DNA of 64,000 bases from an uncultured Carboxylicivirga sp. (GCF_963674565.1 NZ_OY771430.1:3410001-3474000); one strand, 5' to 3'; shown: positions 46,577 to 56,275, counted from the first letter of the stretch. A program made the numbers and translations. The notes: generated from the sequence alone by a model not told the origin.

Positions 46577-47278
46577 ATGAATATCGCAGGAGTTGACGGA
46601 TGCCGCTTCGGATGGATCGTTGCTTATTATGCCAACGATAAATTCCACATCGAAATCTTTTCATCCATCACCCAAATGATGCAAAGCATACCACCCATGG
46701 AGCGTATCTTAATTGATATGCCCATGGGTTTATCAACTCCCGGATTTCCCAGATCCATTGATGCTACTTTAAGAAAACAGCTACCAAAGCGTGGATCCAC
46801 TGTTTTTAATGTACCTTGTAAGGCTGCAGTTTATGAGAATGAGTTTAATAAAGCCAAACAGTTGAATATTGAAACAGAAGGTAAAAGTTTGTCAATACAA
46901 ACTCTCAACATCAAGCATAAAATTAAAGAGCTGGATGAATATCTGATACAAGCTGAAACGGAATTTATTGAAAGTCATCCCGAACTTTGTTTTAACAACC
47001 TTAATAAAGGTATTTTACTTTCTAAAAAATCAACACCACAAGGGCTAACTGAACGCCTTGAAATCCTTCAAAAATGGGATAGTAACATTATACCTGTCTA
47101 TCAAAAAGCATATCAACAATTCAAACGAAAAGATGTAAAGCCTGATGACATTGTTGATGCATTGTGTCTATGCCTGGTTAATAAATTAGGAGTAGCAAAC
47201 AGCCTAAGTTTTATCACTGATGAGAATGTAAAGTCGGAAAATGGAGTATTGTATAGGATTGCTTATTATAGTATTTAG
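46577..47278 (+). CDS. DUF429-family protein (RNase H-like fold)
   Basis: 233 residues. The opening IAGVDGCRFGWIVAYY with its Asp, the LIDMPMGL segment and the late DDIVDALCLCL motif match DUF429, predicted to be an RNase H-like nuclease of unknown target. The start codon directly follows the GH2 stop codon with no space, so the two are co-translated, though no functional link is known. Confidence 0.85.
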   Translation: MNIAGVDGCRFGWIVAYYANDKFHIEIFSSITQMMQSIPPMERILIDMPMGLSTPGFPRSIDATLRKQLPKRGSTVFNVPCKAAVYENEFNKAKQLNIETEGKSLSIQTLNIKHKIKELDEYLIQAETEFIESHPELCFNNLNKGILLSKKSTPQGLTERLEILQKWDSNIIPVYQKAYQQFKRKDVKPDDIVDALCLCLVNKLGVANSLSFITDENVKSENGVLYRIAYYSI

Positions 47279-47511
47279 TTATGAGGCAGTAGGCAGAAGT
47301 TTGAAATAAAATCTGCTAGCTATTAGTCATTAGCTGCTCTTCTTTACAAAGCATTTAGAAGTACATAAAGTTAATTGGTTGAATCAATATGTATGTAACT
47401 CTGCAAACTCAATCTCACCGTTATTAATTACTTCCTACATCAGCCCTGTTAACTAATAAACAAATAGTATATTTATATCATCTATTGAACCAAGCATATA
47501 AAATCAGCACT

Positions 47512-49347
47512 ATGAAAAAATTCTTGATATTATTCGGGATTCTACTTTTATCTGGAATTACCAATGCACAAAACGTATTTCAGAATATCCCCAACAGAAA
47601 AACAACCACCCTTAATGGCAAATGGCATTATATTGTTGATGTTTATGAAAGTGGTTATTATAATTATCGATACGAACCCCGGGACCAGAAAGAACATCCT
47701 ACCAATGAAGCCATTTTTCTCGATTTAAAACCCAACGATAGATCCGATCTACACGAATACGATTTCGACACCTCTCCCACCCTATATGTACCTGGCGATT
47801 GGAATTCACAGGAAGCAAACCTGTTTTATTACGAGGGAACCGTATGGTATCGTAAAACATTTGATTATGAAAAAACGAATGCCGACAACAGAGTATTTCT
47901 CAATTTCGGAGCAGTTAACTATCGTGCTGACATATATTTAAACGGTAAAAAACTGGGTTTTCACGAAGGTGGATTTACTCCTTTTTATTTCGAAGTAACT
48001 AATCTTTTGAAAGAAAAAGAAAACTCCATTGTGGTGAAAGTAGATAACAAACGTAAGAAAGAAGCGGTTCCTACTTTAAATACTGACTGGTGGAATTATG
48101 GTGGCATTACCCGCGATGTGGATTTGATCGAAACTCAATCGACCTATATTGCTGATTATTCAATTCAGCTTCAAAAAGGAAATGCAGGTTTGATTGAAGG
48201 ATACATCAGTTTAAATGGAGATAACAAGGCAAATCAATCAATAACATTATCTATTCCTGAATTAAAGGTTGACCAAACCTTAACAACAAATAGCGAAGGC
48301 ATGGCTACTATTGCGATTAAGGCAAAAAACATTAATTACTGGTCACCTGAAGATCCCAAGCTTTATGCCATTAATTTAAAGCACGGTAATCACAATTTGA
48401 ATGATAAAATTGGTTTCAGAACAATTGAAGTAAAAGGCTCTGATATATTGATTAATAATAAAAGTGTTTACCTGAGAGGGATAAGTATTCATGAAGAAAA
48501 TCCGTTGGGAGGCAGAAGAGCCTACTGCAAAGAAGATGCCGAATTACTTTTAGGATGGGCCAAAGAACTGGGCTGCAATTTTGTACGACTGGCTCATTAT
48601 CCACATAACGAACATATGCTTCGTATGGCCGATGAAATGGGTATTATGGTTTGGGAAGAAAATCCGGTTTACTGGACAATTCCTTTTGAGAATCATAAAA
48701 CTTATTTATTAGCAGAAAAACAGTTAAAAGAAGTGATGATGCGCGATAAGAACAGAGCTTCGGTAATTATCTGGTCCATGGCAAACGAAACACCTCGAAG
48801 TGAAGTGCGATTGGAATTTCTGAAAAACCTGGCTGCTACAGCACGTAATATGGATGATACCCGCCTGATAAGTGCTGCTTTGGAGAAAAACAGAGTAGAA
48901 GGAAAAGAAAACACATTGGGTATTGATGATCCTTTTATGGATTATGTCGATATCATCAGTTTTAACGAATATGTGGGTTGGTATGATGGATTGCCTGAAA
49001 AATGCGAACGGATGCATTGGGAAATTAATTATAACAAACCTGTATTTATCTCTGAGTACGGAGGTGGTGCTCTGCAAGGTCTTCATGGTGACAAGTTAGA
49101 TCGTTGGTCGGAAGAATTCCAGGAAGACCTTTATATAAAAAACATTGCCATGCTTCGCCAGATTCCTCAGTTGAGGGGTATGTCACCATGGATTCTGGCC
49201 GACTTCCGTTCCCCACGTCGTATGCGCCCTGTAATTCAGGATGGATGGAATCGCAAAGGTTTAATATCTGAGAAAGGAACCAAGAAAAAAGCCTTCTTTG
49301 TTCTGCAGAAATATTATAAAGAAATGATGGAGAAGTGGAGTAAATAA
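47512..49347 (+). CDS. Glycoside hydrolase family 2 enzyme (beta-glucuronidase-like, 611 aa)
   Basis: 611 residues from the ATG at 47512 (an in-frame TTG 27 bases upstream precedes the signal peptide and is rejected). Signal peptide about 1-19. GH2 domains: N-terminal jelly roll, immunoglobulin-like domain, TIM barrel with acid/base Glu426 (SMANETPRSE) and nucleophile Glu515 (ISEYGGGALQG). The shorter length and the NTDWWNYGG and ISEYGGGA motifs place it near beta-glucuronidases, but the glucuronate-binding residues cannot be confirmed by eye. Probably acts on oligosaccharides released in the periplasm. It may be the last gene of the carbohydrate block. Confidence 0.87.
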   Translation: MKKFLILFGILLLSGITNAQNVFQNIPNRKTTTLNGKWHYIVDVYESGYYNYRYEPRDQKEHPTNEAIFLDLKPNDRSDLHEYDFDTSPTLYVPGDWNSQEANLFYYEGTVWYRKTFDYEKTNADNRVFLNFGAVNYRADIYLNGKKLGFHEGGFTPFYFEVTNLLKEKENSIVVKVDNKRKKEAVPTLNTDWWNYGGITRDVDLIETQSTYIADYSIQLQKGNAGLIEGYISLNGDNKANQSITLSIPELKVDQTLTTNSEGMATIAIKAKNINYWSPEDPKLYAINLKHGNHNLNDKIGFRTIEVKGSDILINNKSVYLRGISIHEENPLGGRRAYCKEDAELLLGWAKELGCNFVRLAHYPHNEHMLRMADEMGIMVWEENPVYWTIPFENHKTYLLAEKQLKEVMMRDKNRASVIIWSMANETPRSEVRLEFLKNLAATARNMDDTRLISAALEKNRVEGKENTLGIDDPFMDYVDIISFNEYVGWYDGLPEKCERMHWEINYNKPVFISEYGGGALQGLHGDKLDRWSEEFQEDLYIKNIAMLRQIPQLRGMSPWILADFRSPRRMRPVIQDGWNRKGLISEKGTKKKAFFVLQKYYKEMMEKWSK

Positions 49348-49385
49348 AATTCAAACATTTGCCCCTCTCGAAATCACTTTTAAAT

Positions 49386-49465
49386 ATTAACCACAGATTT
49401 CTGTGATTAGACAGATTAGTTTAATGAAAATAAAATCTTCCTAATCGGAATAATCTGTGGTTAAT
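49386..49465. repeat. Imperfect palindromic intergenic element (80 bp)
   Basis: A perfect 14-bp terminal inverted repeat, ATTAACCACAGATT (49386-49399) and its complement (49452-49465), with an inner CACAGA-TT-TCTGTG palindrome and ACAGATT direct copies. AT-rich, no coding capacity. Looks like a small REP/MITE-type unit. Confidence 0.65.
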
Positions 49466-49490
49466 TATATTTAAAATCTAATCAACTATT

Positions 49491-49979
49491 ATGAATAACC
49501 TCCAACAACCCACTCAAAAATCCTTTTCTTACATACAAACGAATCATGCTTCAATTGACAAGGTATTTCCACTTCTTTGCCCTGTTCGCGAAAAAGACTG
49601 GTTAGATGGGTGGGAATACCGAATGATTTATTCAAAATCTGGAGTAGTTGAAGAAAACTGTGTTTTTGCCACACCTCATCACGGAGAGTCAGAAACCATC
49701 TGGCATGTTACTCAACACGATCAGGAGAAGTATCAGATTGAATTTGTTCGGTTAACACCAGGTGAAAACGTGGTGCGAATCAACATTCGACTTGAAGCTG
49801 TATCAGAAAATAAAACCCATACTCACATTACATATCTGTACACAGGGCTCAATGAAAAACAGAACCATTATATACAAAATCAACTGGTAAATGACTTTAA
49901 TTCTTCAATGCTCTGGTGGGAGACTGCCATTAATTACTACCTGAAAAATGGAAAGATCCTAAAAAAGGATTCTTTTTAA
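49491..49979 (+). CDS. SRPBCC-family protein (polyketide cyclase/START-like)
   Basis: 162 residues, no signal peptide. Helix-grip fold suggested by the KVFPLLCPVREKDWLDGW opening, alternating strands and a long C-terminal helix (NDFNSSMLWWETAINYYL). The family holds small hydrophobic ligands; ligand and role are unknown. It stands alone after the palindromic element. Confidence 0.8.
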   Translation: MNNLQQPTQKSFSYIQTNHASIDKVFPLLCPVREKDWLDGWEYRMIYSKSGVVEENCVFATPHHGESETIWHVTQHDQEKYQIEFVRLTPGENVVRINIRLEAVSENKTHTHITYLYTGLNEKQNHYIQNQLVNDFNSSMLWWETAINYYLKNGKILKKDSF

Positions 49980-50057
49980 CAAAAGCACAAAACACCTATA
50001 CTTCAATATCTTACAAACAAATGCCGCATAAATGCCGGGTATAAGTCAACCCAAATA

Positions 50058-50089
50058 TTGTACCCCTTAACCCAAGTCTAATACTTTTG
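50058..50089 (+). promoter_or_regulatory. Promoter of the membrane-tethered XRE regulator
   Basis: TTG (50058-50060), 21 bases, then TACTTTTG (50082-50089), a perfect -7 box, 15 bases before the ATG at 50105. It overlaps the in-frame TTG at 50087, which argues against that codon as start. Confidence 0.55.
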
Positions 50090-50104
50090 AAACAAACGAC
50101 CGCT

Positions 50105-50875
50105 ATGAATCAAAAACCTATCGGAACCCGAATTGCAGAACTCAGAAAAGAAAAAGGACTCACCCAATCCGAAGTAGTTGAAAAGTGCAATGCAAACATC
50201 AGAACACTTCAACGAATTGAATCGAATCAGGTACATCCTCGCATGTATACAGTGCGGGCTCTTCTGAAAGCAATGGAATATGATTTGGATGTTTTAAATG
50301 AACCTAACGAATCAAACCTTTCATCCAGTCTAAAACAAAAGGTGACTAACTTTTTTGATCAGGCAGGTCTCATGTTTAATCAAAACAAAAGTATTATGAA
50401 AAAAGTAATGTTTTCTCTTCTGTTTGGAGCCATCGCTGTATTTATCATTAGCATGGGGATGACCACGAAAAACAAGTATCATGAACCGGACTACTTAATT
50501 GGCACATGGCAATTAGTTAAAATTGGATCTACTGAAATATCAACAAATGATGCATTTACCAGATACATGAAATTTGACGGTAACTTATTTGTCTCATTCA
50601 ATAAAAAAGGCAGCCTATATAACGGCGGTAAATATCTGGCTGACGATGACGGAAATATTGTTACCATTCATGCTTATAATGGAAAACTATGCAACAATTC
50701 AAATTATTACACCTATGAAATTAATAAAGATACCATGACATTTAAAGGCATGTTTCTTAGGCCCACAGGTAATAATTCCTATCACAGTAGTTCTATAGAC
50801 GAAGTTTGGGTAAAAGTAGAAGATATAAAACTGAATAATAAAAAGTCTCCAATAGCGGATTTAATCATTTATTAA
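50105..50875 (+). CDS. XRE-family HTH regulator with membrane segment and extracytoplasmic domain
   Basis: 256 residues from the ATG at 50105. An N-terminal helix-turn-helix of XRE type (about 6-60: IGTRIAELRKEKGLTQSEVVEKCNANIRTLQRIESNQVHPR), a linker, one membrane segment (about 98-118), then a beta-rich extracytoplasmic domain (GTWQLVKIG...MKFDGNLFVSF...) resembling lipocalin-like or META-type domains. Hence a one-component membrane-bound regulator: an outside or envelope signal could act directly on DNA binding. Ligand and target genes are unknown. A terminator hairpin follows. Confidence 0.85.
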   Translation: MNQKPIGTRIAELRKEKGLTQSEVVEKCNANIRTLQRIESNQVHPRMYTVRALLKAMEYDLDVLNEPNESNLSSSLKQKVTNFFDQAGLMFNQNKSIMKKVMFSLLFGAIAVFIISMGMTTKNKYHEPDYLIGTWQLVKIGSTEISTNDAFTRYMKFDGNLFVSFNKKGSLYNGGKYLADDDGNIVTIHAYNGKLCNNSNYYTYEINKDTMTFKGMFLRPTGNNSYHSSSIDEVWVKVEDIKLNNKKSPIADLIIY

Positions 50876-50895
50876 ATGATACTTCATAGTTAGTA

Positions 50896-50932
50896 ATTGG
50901 TTGCCTCTTCATCCGGGCAGCCAATTTTTATT
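50896..50932 (+). terminator. Terminator of the XRE regulator gene
   Basis: A 10-bp stem (50896-50905 with 50916-50925, one G-T pair) is followed by TTTTTATTT. Confidence 0.8.
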
Positions 50933-51035
50933 TACCTACTCTATTCTTTCCATCCATTTTTGACTTTCTTAATAGAAATTGATACAGATCATCTGTTATT
51001 CACCCCTTACTTCTGTAAAAAAGGATAAGTTTTAC

Positions 51036-51043
51036 TAATTTCG
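51036..51043 (+). promoter_or_regulatory. -7 box for leuS
   Basis: TAATTTCG, one mismatch from TAnnTTTG, followed by CAG as in many Bacteroidota promoters; 44 bases before the ATG. Confidence 0.45.
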
Positions 51044-51087
51044 CAGCCTGAATATTAAGTGAATAATTACGACCATTCAATTATATT

Positions 51088-53871
51088 ATGGAATACAATT
51101 TTAAGGAACTGGAACAAAAGTGGCAGAAATTCTGGAACGACAATCAAATATACAAAGTAGAGGTTGATAACAGCCGCCCTAAATATTATGTATTGGATAT
51201 GTTTCCTTATCCTTCGGGAGCCGGCCTGCACGTTGGTCACCCACTGGGCTACATCGCTTCCGACATTTACAGCCGCTATAAGCGATTAAACGGATTTAAT
51301 GTATTGCACCCAATGGGATACGATGCTTATGGATTACCCGCTGAGCAATATGCTATTCAAACAGGGCAACACCCGGCTATTACTACCGAAAAAAACATTG
51401 CCCGTTACCGCGAACAGCTCGATAAAATTGGATTCTGTTACGATTGGGATCGCGAAGTAAAAACCTGCGAACCGGATTATTACAAATGGACACAGTGGGC
51501 ATTTATTCAAATGTTCAACCACTATTACTGCAACCAGGCTAAGCAAGCCCGCCCAATTAGCGAATTAGTTGAAGCTTTTACACAAACTGGAACAGATGGT
51601 TTGAATGTGGCATGTAGCGATGAGTTGGTATTTACAGCCGACGAGTGGAAAGCTAAATCAGACAAAGAGCAACAGGAAATATTATTAAACTACCGCTTGG
51701 CTTACCTGGCCGATACCATGGTAAACTGGTGTCCGGCATTAGGTACAGTATTGGCCAACGATGAAGTGAAAGAAGGTGTTTCAGTTCGCGGTGGTCACCC
51801 GGTTGAGCAAAAAGTGATGCGCCAATGGTCATTACGTGTTTCGGCTTATGCCGAACGTCTTTTAACCGGATTGGACAATGTGGATTGGAGCGATTCTTTG
51901 AAAGAAATACAGCGCAACTGGATTGGTCGTTCCGAAGGTGCTGAGATGACTTTTAAAGTAAAAGAATCGGATGTTGAGATGGAAATCTTTACCACCCGCG
52001 CCGACACTGTTTACGGAGTTACCTTTATGGTGTTAGCTCCAGAGAGTGAATTGGTTGATCAGTTAACCTCACCTGAGCAACGAGCCGCTGTCGACGACTA
52101 TATTGAAGAGACTAAAAAACGTACTGAACGTGAGCGTTTGGCTGAAGTAAAAAAAGTAAGTGGTGTATTTTCCGGAGCATATGCAATCAATCCATTAACT
52201 AAAGAAGAAATTCCGGTTTGGATCAGCGATTATGTATTGGCAGGCTACGGAACAGGCGCTATCATGGCTGTTCCAGCCCACGACTCGCGTGACTTTGCTT
52301 TTGCTAAACATTTCGATTTACCTATCCGTCAGGTAGTGATTCCGGAAGGAGGCGAAGCTACCGATCCTGCAACCTGGGACGATTCTATCGATTCGAAAGA
52401 AGGCACCATGGTTAACTCGGGCATTTTAGATGGTCTGAGTGTTAAAGAAGGCATTGCAAAAACCAAAGAATATATTGCAGAAGAAGGTATTGGTAAAGTA
52501 AAAGTAAACTATCGCCTGCGTGATGCTATTTTCAGTCGCCAGCGATACTGGGGTGAGCCTTTCCCTGTATACTACAAGGACGATATGCCTTATATGCTGG
52601 ATGAGTCGAAATTACCATTAACCTTACCTGAAATAGATAAATACTTACCTACCGAGCAAGGTGAGCCACCATTGGGACGTGCTAAAAACTGGCAAACCGA
52701 AGATGGTTATCCTTTGGAATTGAATACAATGCCTGGCTTTGCCGGATCATCAGCTTACTACATCCGTTACATGGATCCAAAGAATGATACTGCCTTGGTG
52801 GGTAAAGAAGCTAACGAATATTGGCAGGATGTTGACTTGTATATCGGTGGAACCGAGCATGCTACCGGTCACTTGATCTATTCTCGTTTCTGGAACAAGT
52901 TTTTATACGATTTAGGTGCTGTAATTAAAGACGAACCATACAAAAAACTGATCAATCAGGGAATGATCCAGGGAAGATCTAACTTTGTGTATCGCTTAAA
53001 AGGAAGCAACACCTTTGTATCATATAATTTGCGAAAAGATTACGACGTAACAGAAATTCATGTTGATGTTAACATCGTTCGCAACGACGAGTTGGATCTG
53101 GAAGCCTTTAAAAAATGGAGTCCTGATTATGCCAATGCTGAGTTTATCCTTGAAAACGGAAAATATATTTGCGGATGGGCTGTTGAGAAGATGTCAAAGT
53201 CGATGTACAACGTAGTTAATCCTGATGACATCATTGAAGAGTATGGAGCCGACACATTGCGTTTATACGAAATGTTCTTGGGTCCTTTGGAGCAAAGTAA
53301 GCCTTGGGACACCAACGGAATTGACGGTGTTCATAAATTCCTTAAGAAAACATGGCGTTTATTCTACAATGGCGATCAATTGGTTGTAAGCGATGAAAAA
53401 GCTACTCCAGATGAATTAAAAGTATTGCACCGCACTATCAAGAAGATTACGGATGATGTGGAACGCTTCTCGTTCAACACTTGTGTTAGTGCCTTTATGA
53501 TCTGTGTGAACGATTTAAATGATCTTAAATGTAACAAACGCGAGATTCTGGAGCCATTATTGGCATTATTAGCTCCTTTTGCTCCTCATATTGCAGAAGA
53601 ACTATGGAGCCAATTAGGAAATACAACATCGGTTGTAGATGCACAATGGCCTGAATTAATCGAAAGTCATCTGGTTGAGTCAACCGTTACATACCCGGTT
53701 TCATTTAACGGTAAAATGCGTTTTAAAATAGATCTTCCTGCAGATATGAATCCTAAGGAAGTCGAACAAGCTGTATTGGCACATCCAACAGCCAATAAAT
53801 GGATTGAAGGTAAAACCATTCGCAAAATAATTGTCGTTCCTAAAAAGATCATCAACATTGTTGTAGGTTAA
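51088..53871 (+). CDS. leuS: Leucyl-tRNA synthetase
   Basis: 927 residues. Class I synthetase: HIGH-type motif HVGH (48-51 in GAGLHVGHPLGY), KMSKS near 701 (EKMSKSMYNVVNPDD), CP1 editing domain between (GTGAIMAVPAHDSRD) and an anticodon-binding C-terminus. The leucine-specific insert before KMSKS is long (about 640-695, KGSNTFVSYNLRKDYDVT...), usual for Bacteroidota. Monocistronic. Confidence 0.98.
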   Translation: MEYNFKELEQKWQKFWNDNQIYKVEVDNSRPKYYVLDMFPYPSGAGLHVGHPLGYIASDIYSRYKRLNGFNVLHPMGYDAYGLPAEQYAIQTGQHPAITTEKNIARYREQLDKIGFCYDWDREVKTCEPDYYKWTQWAFIQMFNHYYCNQAKQARPISELVEAFTQTGTDGLNVACSDELVFTADEWKAKSDKEQQEILLNYRLAYLADTMVNWCPALGTVLANDEVKEGVSVRGGHPVEQKVMRQWSLRVSAYAERLLTGLDNVDWSDSLKEIQRNWIGRSEGAEMTFKVKESDVEMEIFTTRADTVYGVTFMVLAPESELVDQLTSPEQRAAVDDYIEETKKRTERERLAEVKKVSGVFSGAYAINPLTKEEIPVWISDYVLAGYGTGAIMAVPAHDSRDFAFAKHFDLPIRQVVIPEGGEATDPATWDDSIDSKEGTMVNSGILDGLSVKEGIAKTKEYIAEEGIGKVKVNYRLRDAIFSRQRYWGEPFPVYYKDDMPYMLDESKLPLTLPEIDKYLPTEQGEPPLGRAKNWQTEDGYPLELNTMPGFAGSSAYYIRYMDPKNDTALVGKEANEYWQDVDLYIGGTEHATGHLIYSRFWNKFLYDLGAVIKDEPYKKLINQGMIQGRSNFVYRLKGSNTFVSYNLRKDYDVTEIHVDVNIVRNDELDLEAFKKWSPDYANAEFILENGKYICGWAVEKMSKSMYNVVNPDDIIEEYGADTLRLYEMFLGPLEQSKPWDTNGIDGVHKFLKKTWRLFYNGDQLVVSDEKATPDELKVLHRTIKKITDDVERFSFNTCVSAFMICVNDLNDLKCNKREILEPLLALLAPFAPHIAEELWSQLGNTTSVVDAQWPELIESHLVESTVTYPVSFNGKMRFKIDLPADMNPKEVEQAVLAHPTANKWIEGKTIRKIIVVPKKIINIVVG

Positions 53872-53888
53872 ATCCAGATGTTGGATGA

Positions 53889-53966
53889 TAGAAGTTAGAA
53901 ATTAACATTGACTGTTTTTCTAACTTTCTACTGACTAAAAACTACTGACTAAGAATTATGTCAGAT
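53889..53966. repeat. Intergenic inverted and direct repeats after leuS
   Basis: GTTAGAAA and TTTCTAAC form an inverted pair around a short loop, followed by two direct copies of ACTGACTAA (around 53930-53952). Same style as the sufC-sufD element. No gene. Confidence 0.45.
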
Positions 53967-53972
53967 ACAATC

Positions 53973-54004
53973 AAACTGCTTGATATTTTTATCAGGCAGT
54001 TTTT
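53973..54004 (+). terminator. Terminator after leuS
   Basis: AAACTGC-TTGAT pairs with ATCAG-GCAGTTT (53973-53984 with 53991-54002), 12 bp with one G-T pair, and runs into a short T tract. Confidence 0.8.
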
Positions 54005-54046
54005 GTAATACCACACCACCCATTAACAATAAACAAGTACTAAATA

Positions 54047-54913
54047 ATGACTACTAATAAAATATTATCTGAGCTTAGGAGCTATTTGATGTTAACTATC
54101 GGATTAGCCATTGGAACTCTTGGGTGGACCGGATTTCTAATTCCGGCTAAAATAGTAGGGGGTGGCTTAACAGGAGCTTCAACCATTCTATTCTTTCTTT
54201 TTGGCTGGGATGTTGGTTTAACATCGCTTGTGATCAACATAGCCCTTATTCTTATTGCAATGAAAGTACTTGGTGCCTCTTTTGGCATAAAAACGATTTA
54301 TTGTGTACTTGTTTTCTCAGGGCTGTTATCTTTAATGAGACCCTTTTTTGATGCACCCATCGTCTCTGAATTAATGATGAATGCCATTATTGGTGGTATT
54401 TTAGGTGGATTAGGTGCAGGGATTGTATTTGTTAATGGCGGAAGCACTGGTGGAGTAGACATTATTGCCATGATCATAAATAAATATAAAAACATCAGTT
54501 TAGGACGCCTGCTACTTGCAATGGATGTTATTATTATCTCCTCTTCATATTTTCTAGTCCAGACTTCATCTATCGAAACAGTTGTTTATGGTTTTATGAC
54601 CATGGCCATTGTAGCCTATACCGTCGATTTAGTTATCTCAGGAAACAAACAAACCGTTCAGTTCTTCATAATATCAACCAAACCCGAAGAGATACAAAAA
54701 TCAGTAATTTTTGATGCCAACAGAGGTCTTACTATACTTCATGGTACTGGTGGATATTCCGGAGAAGATCGCAAAGTACTAATGGTTATTGCAAAAAAAA
54801 GCGATACTCAAATGATACTTAAAGTTGTGAAGCAGATTGATGCCGACGCATTTATTACTGTTGGTACTGTTATGGGAGTTTACGGACAAGGCTTTGATAA
54901 AATTAAAATATAA
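54047..54913 (+). CDS. YitT-family integral membrane protein
   Basis: 288 residues. Five or six membrane segments in the N-terminal 190 residues (opening LMLTIGLAIGTLGWTGFLIP, GGGLTGAS and FVNGGSTGGVDIIAMI repeats) and a cytoplasmic DUF2179 domain (about 215-285: TKPEEIQKSVI...GTVMGVYGQGF). Family function is uncertain; transport has been suggested. Confidence 0.9.
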   Translation: MTTNKILSELRSYLMLTIGLAIGTLGWTGFLIPAKIVGGGLTGASTILFFLFGWDVGLTSLVINIALILIAMKVLGASFGIKTIYCVLVFSGLLSLMRPFFDAPIVSELMMNAIIGGILGGLGAGIVFVNGGSTGGVDIIAMIINKYKNISLGRLLLAMDVIIISSSYFLVQTSSIETVVYGFMTMAIVAYTVDLVISGNKQTVQFFIISTKPEEIQKSVIFDANRGLTILHGTGGYSGEDRKVLMVIAKKSDTQMILKVVKQIDADAFITVGTVMGVYGQGFDKIKI

Positions 54914-55006
54914 ACAAGAAAATCTTATCTTAGGGGCTATAAAGAAAAGTCTGATTAATATCTCACTTTTTTTACCCTGACAATTCACCCTTATTATTAA
55001 ATTAAA

Positions 55007-56275
55007 ATGAAGAAGAAGACTTTTTTTCTTATCGCTATAGTTGTAATAATTTTAGTTCCACTTACTTTTTTACTTGTCAGCAGATACCAACATCCTAAAT
55101 CTGTAGTAACAGAAGAAACGCTGGATTCCATGGATGTTGTTGTGGTACCTGAACCAGAATTATTATATGGTATTCCATTAGACTCTTTTGTTGTTGAAAA
55201 AGAAAGAGTAAAACGCAATCAGTTTTTAGCCGATATATTTTTAAAAGCAGGTGTTGATTACCCAACTATTAATACAATTGTAGAAAGAACAAAACCCGTT
55301 TTTGATGTTAGAAAGATAAAGGTTGGGAATAACTATTCACTTTTTTTAAGTCAGGATACGCTGCATGCCCTGGAGCATTTCGTTTACGAAATTGACAATA
55401 CCGATTATATGGTGGTCTCACTCGAAGATTCCATCCAGGTTTATCGCGGAGTAAAAGAGACCGTTCGCATCTCAAAAGAAGCTTCAGGAGTTATTAATTC
55501 TTCTTTATGGAATGCAATGTCTGATAATAATCTTAATCCTTTATTGGCTATTGAATTATCCGAAATATTTGCCTGGACAGTAGATTTCTTCGGCATTGAG
55601 AAAGGTGATTATTTTAAGGTGTATTACGATGAGGAATTTGTGGATAGTTTAAGCATTGGTATTGGCAAGGTTCATGGAGCTCAATTCCATCATAGAGGCA
55701 AAGATTTCTATGCTTTCAACTTCGAAGAAGATAGTGTCTGGAACTTCTTTGATGAAAACGGACAAAGTCTGCGTAAAGCATTCTTGAAAGCTCCACTTAA
55801 ATTTTCACGAATCAGCAGTCGTTTTTCCAATAGTCGTTTACACCCGGTACTAAAAATTCGTAGACCTCATCATGGAATCGATTATGCTGCTCCTGCCGGA
55901 ACTCCTGTTTATGCACTGGGAGATGGTCGTATTTTTGCCAAAGGATACCAGAAAAATGGTGGCGGAAATTACCTGAAGATTAAGCATAACAGTGTGTATA
56001 CAACTGTTTACATGCATTTACAGGGCTTTGCCAAAGGTATTTCTCAAGGCTCTTATGTACGACAAGGGCAGTTAATTGGTTATGTTGGTTCAACGGGTCT
56101 TGCCACAGGTCCGCACCTGGATTTCAGAGTCTATAAAAATGGTGGTCCTATTGACCCGTTAAAAGTAGAAGCTCCTTCGGTAGAACCTGTAAAAGAAGCA
56201 AATATGGCTCGTTTCAAATCATATATCGAGCCGTTAAAATCAAAGATTGACAGTATAGCACTTCAAAATTTATAA
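55007..56275 (+). CDS. M23-family cell-wall metallopeptidase
   Basis: 422 residues with an N-terminal membrane anchor or signal (about 5-25). A helical/beta OapA-like N-terminal region, then a LytM/M23 domain (about 265-390). Zinc ligands His288 and Asp292 (HHGID) and His370 are present, but the usual second His of the HLHF motif is Asp372 (GPHLDFRV). Aspartate can also bind zinc, and I recall this variant in many Bacteroidota homologues, so activity is possible. Peptidoglycan endopeptidase or amidase activator in the periplasm. Confidence 0.88.
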   Translation: MKKKTFFLIAIVVIILVPLTFLLVSRYQHPKSVVTEETLDSMDVVVVPEPELLYGIPLDSFVVEKERVKRNQFLADIFLKAGVDYPTINTIVERTKPVFDVRKIKVGNNYSLFLSQDTLHALEHFVYEIDNTDYMVVSLEDSIQVYRGVKETVRISKEASGVINSSLWNAMSDNNLNPLLAIELSEIFAWTVDFFGIEKGDYFKVYYDEEFVDSLSIGIGKVHGAQFHHRGKDFYAFNFEEDSVWNFFDENGQSLRKAFLKAPLKFSRISSRFSNSRLHPVLKIRRPHHGIDYAAPAGTPVYALGDGRIFAKGYQKNGGGNYLKIKHNSVYTTVYMHLQGFAKGISQGSYVRQGQLIGYVGSTGLATGPHLDFRVYKNGGPIDPLKVEAPSVEPVKEANMARFKSYIEPLKSKIDSIALQNL

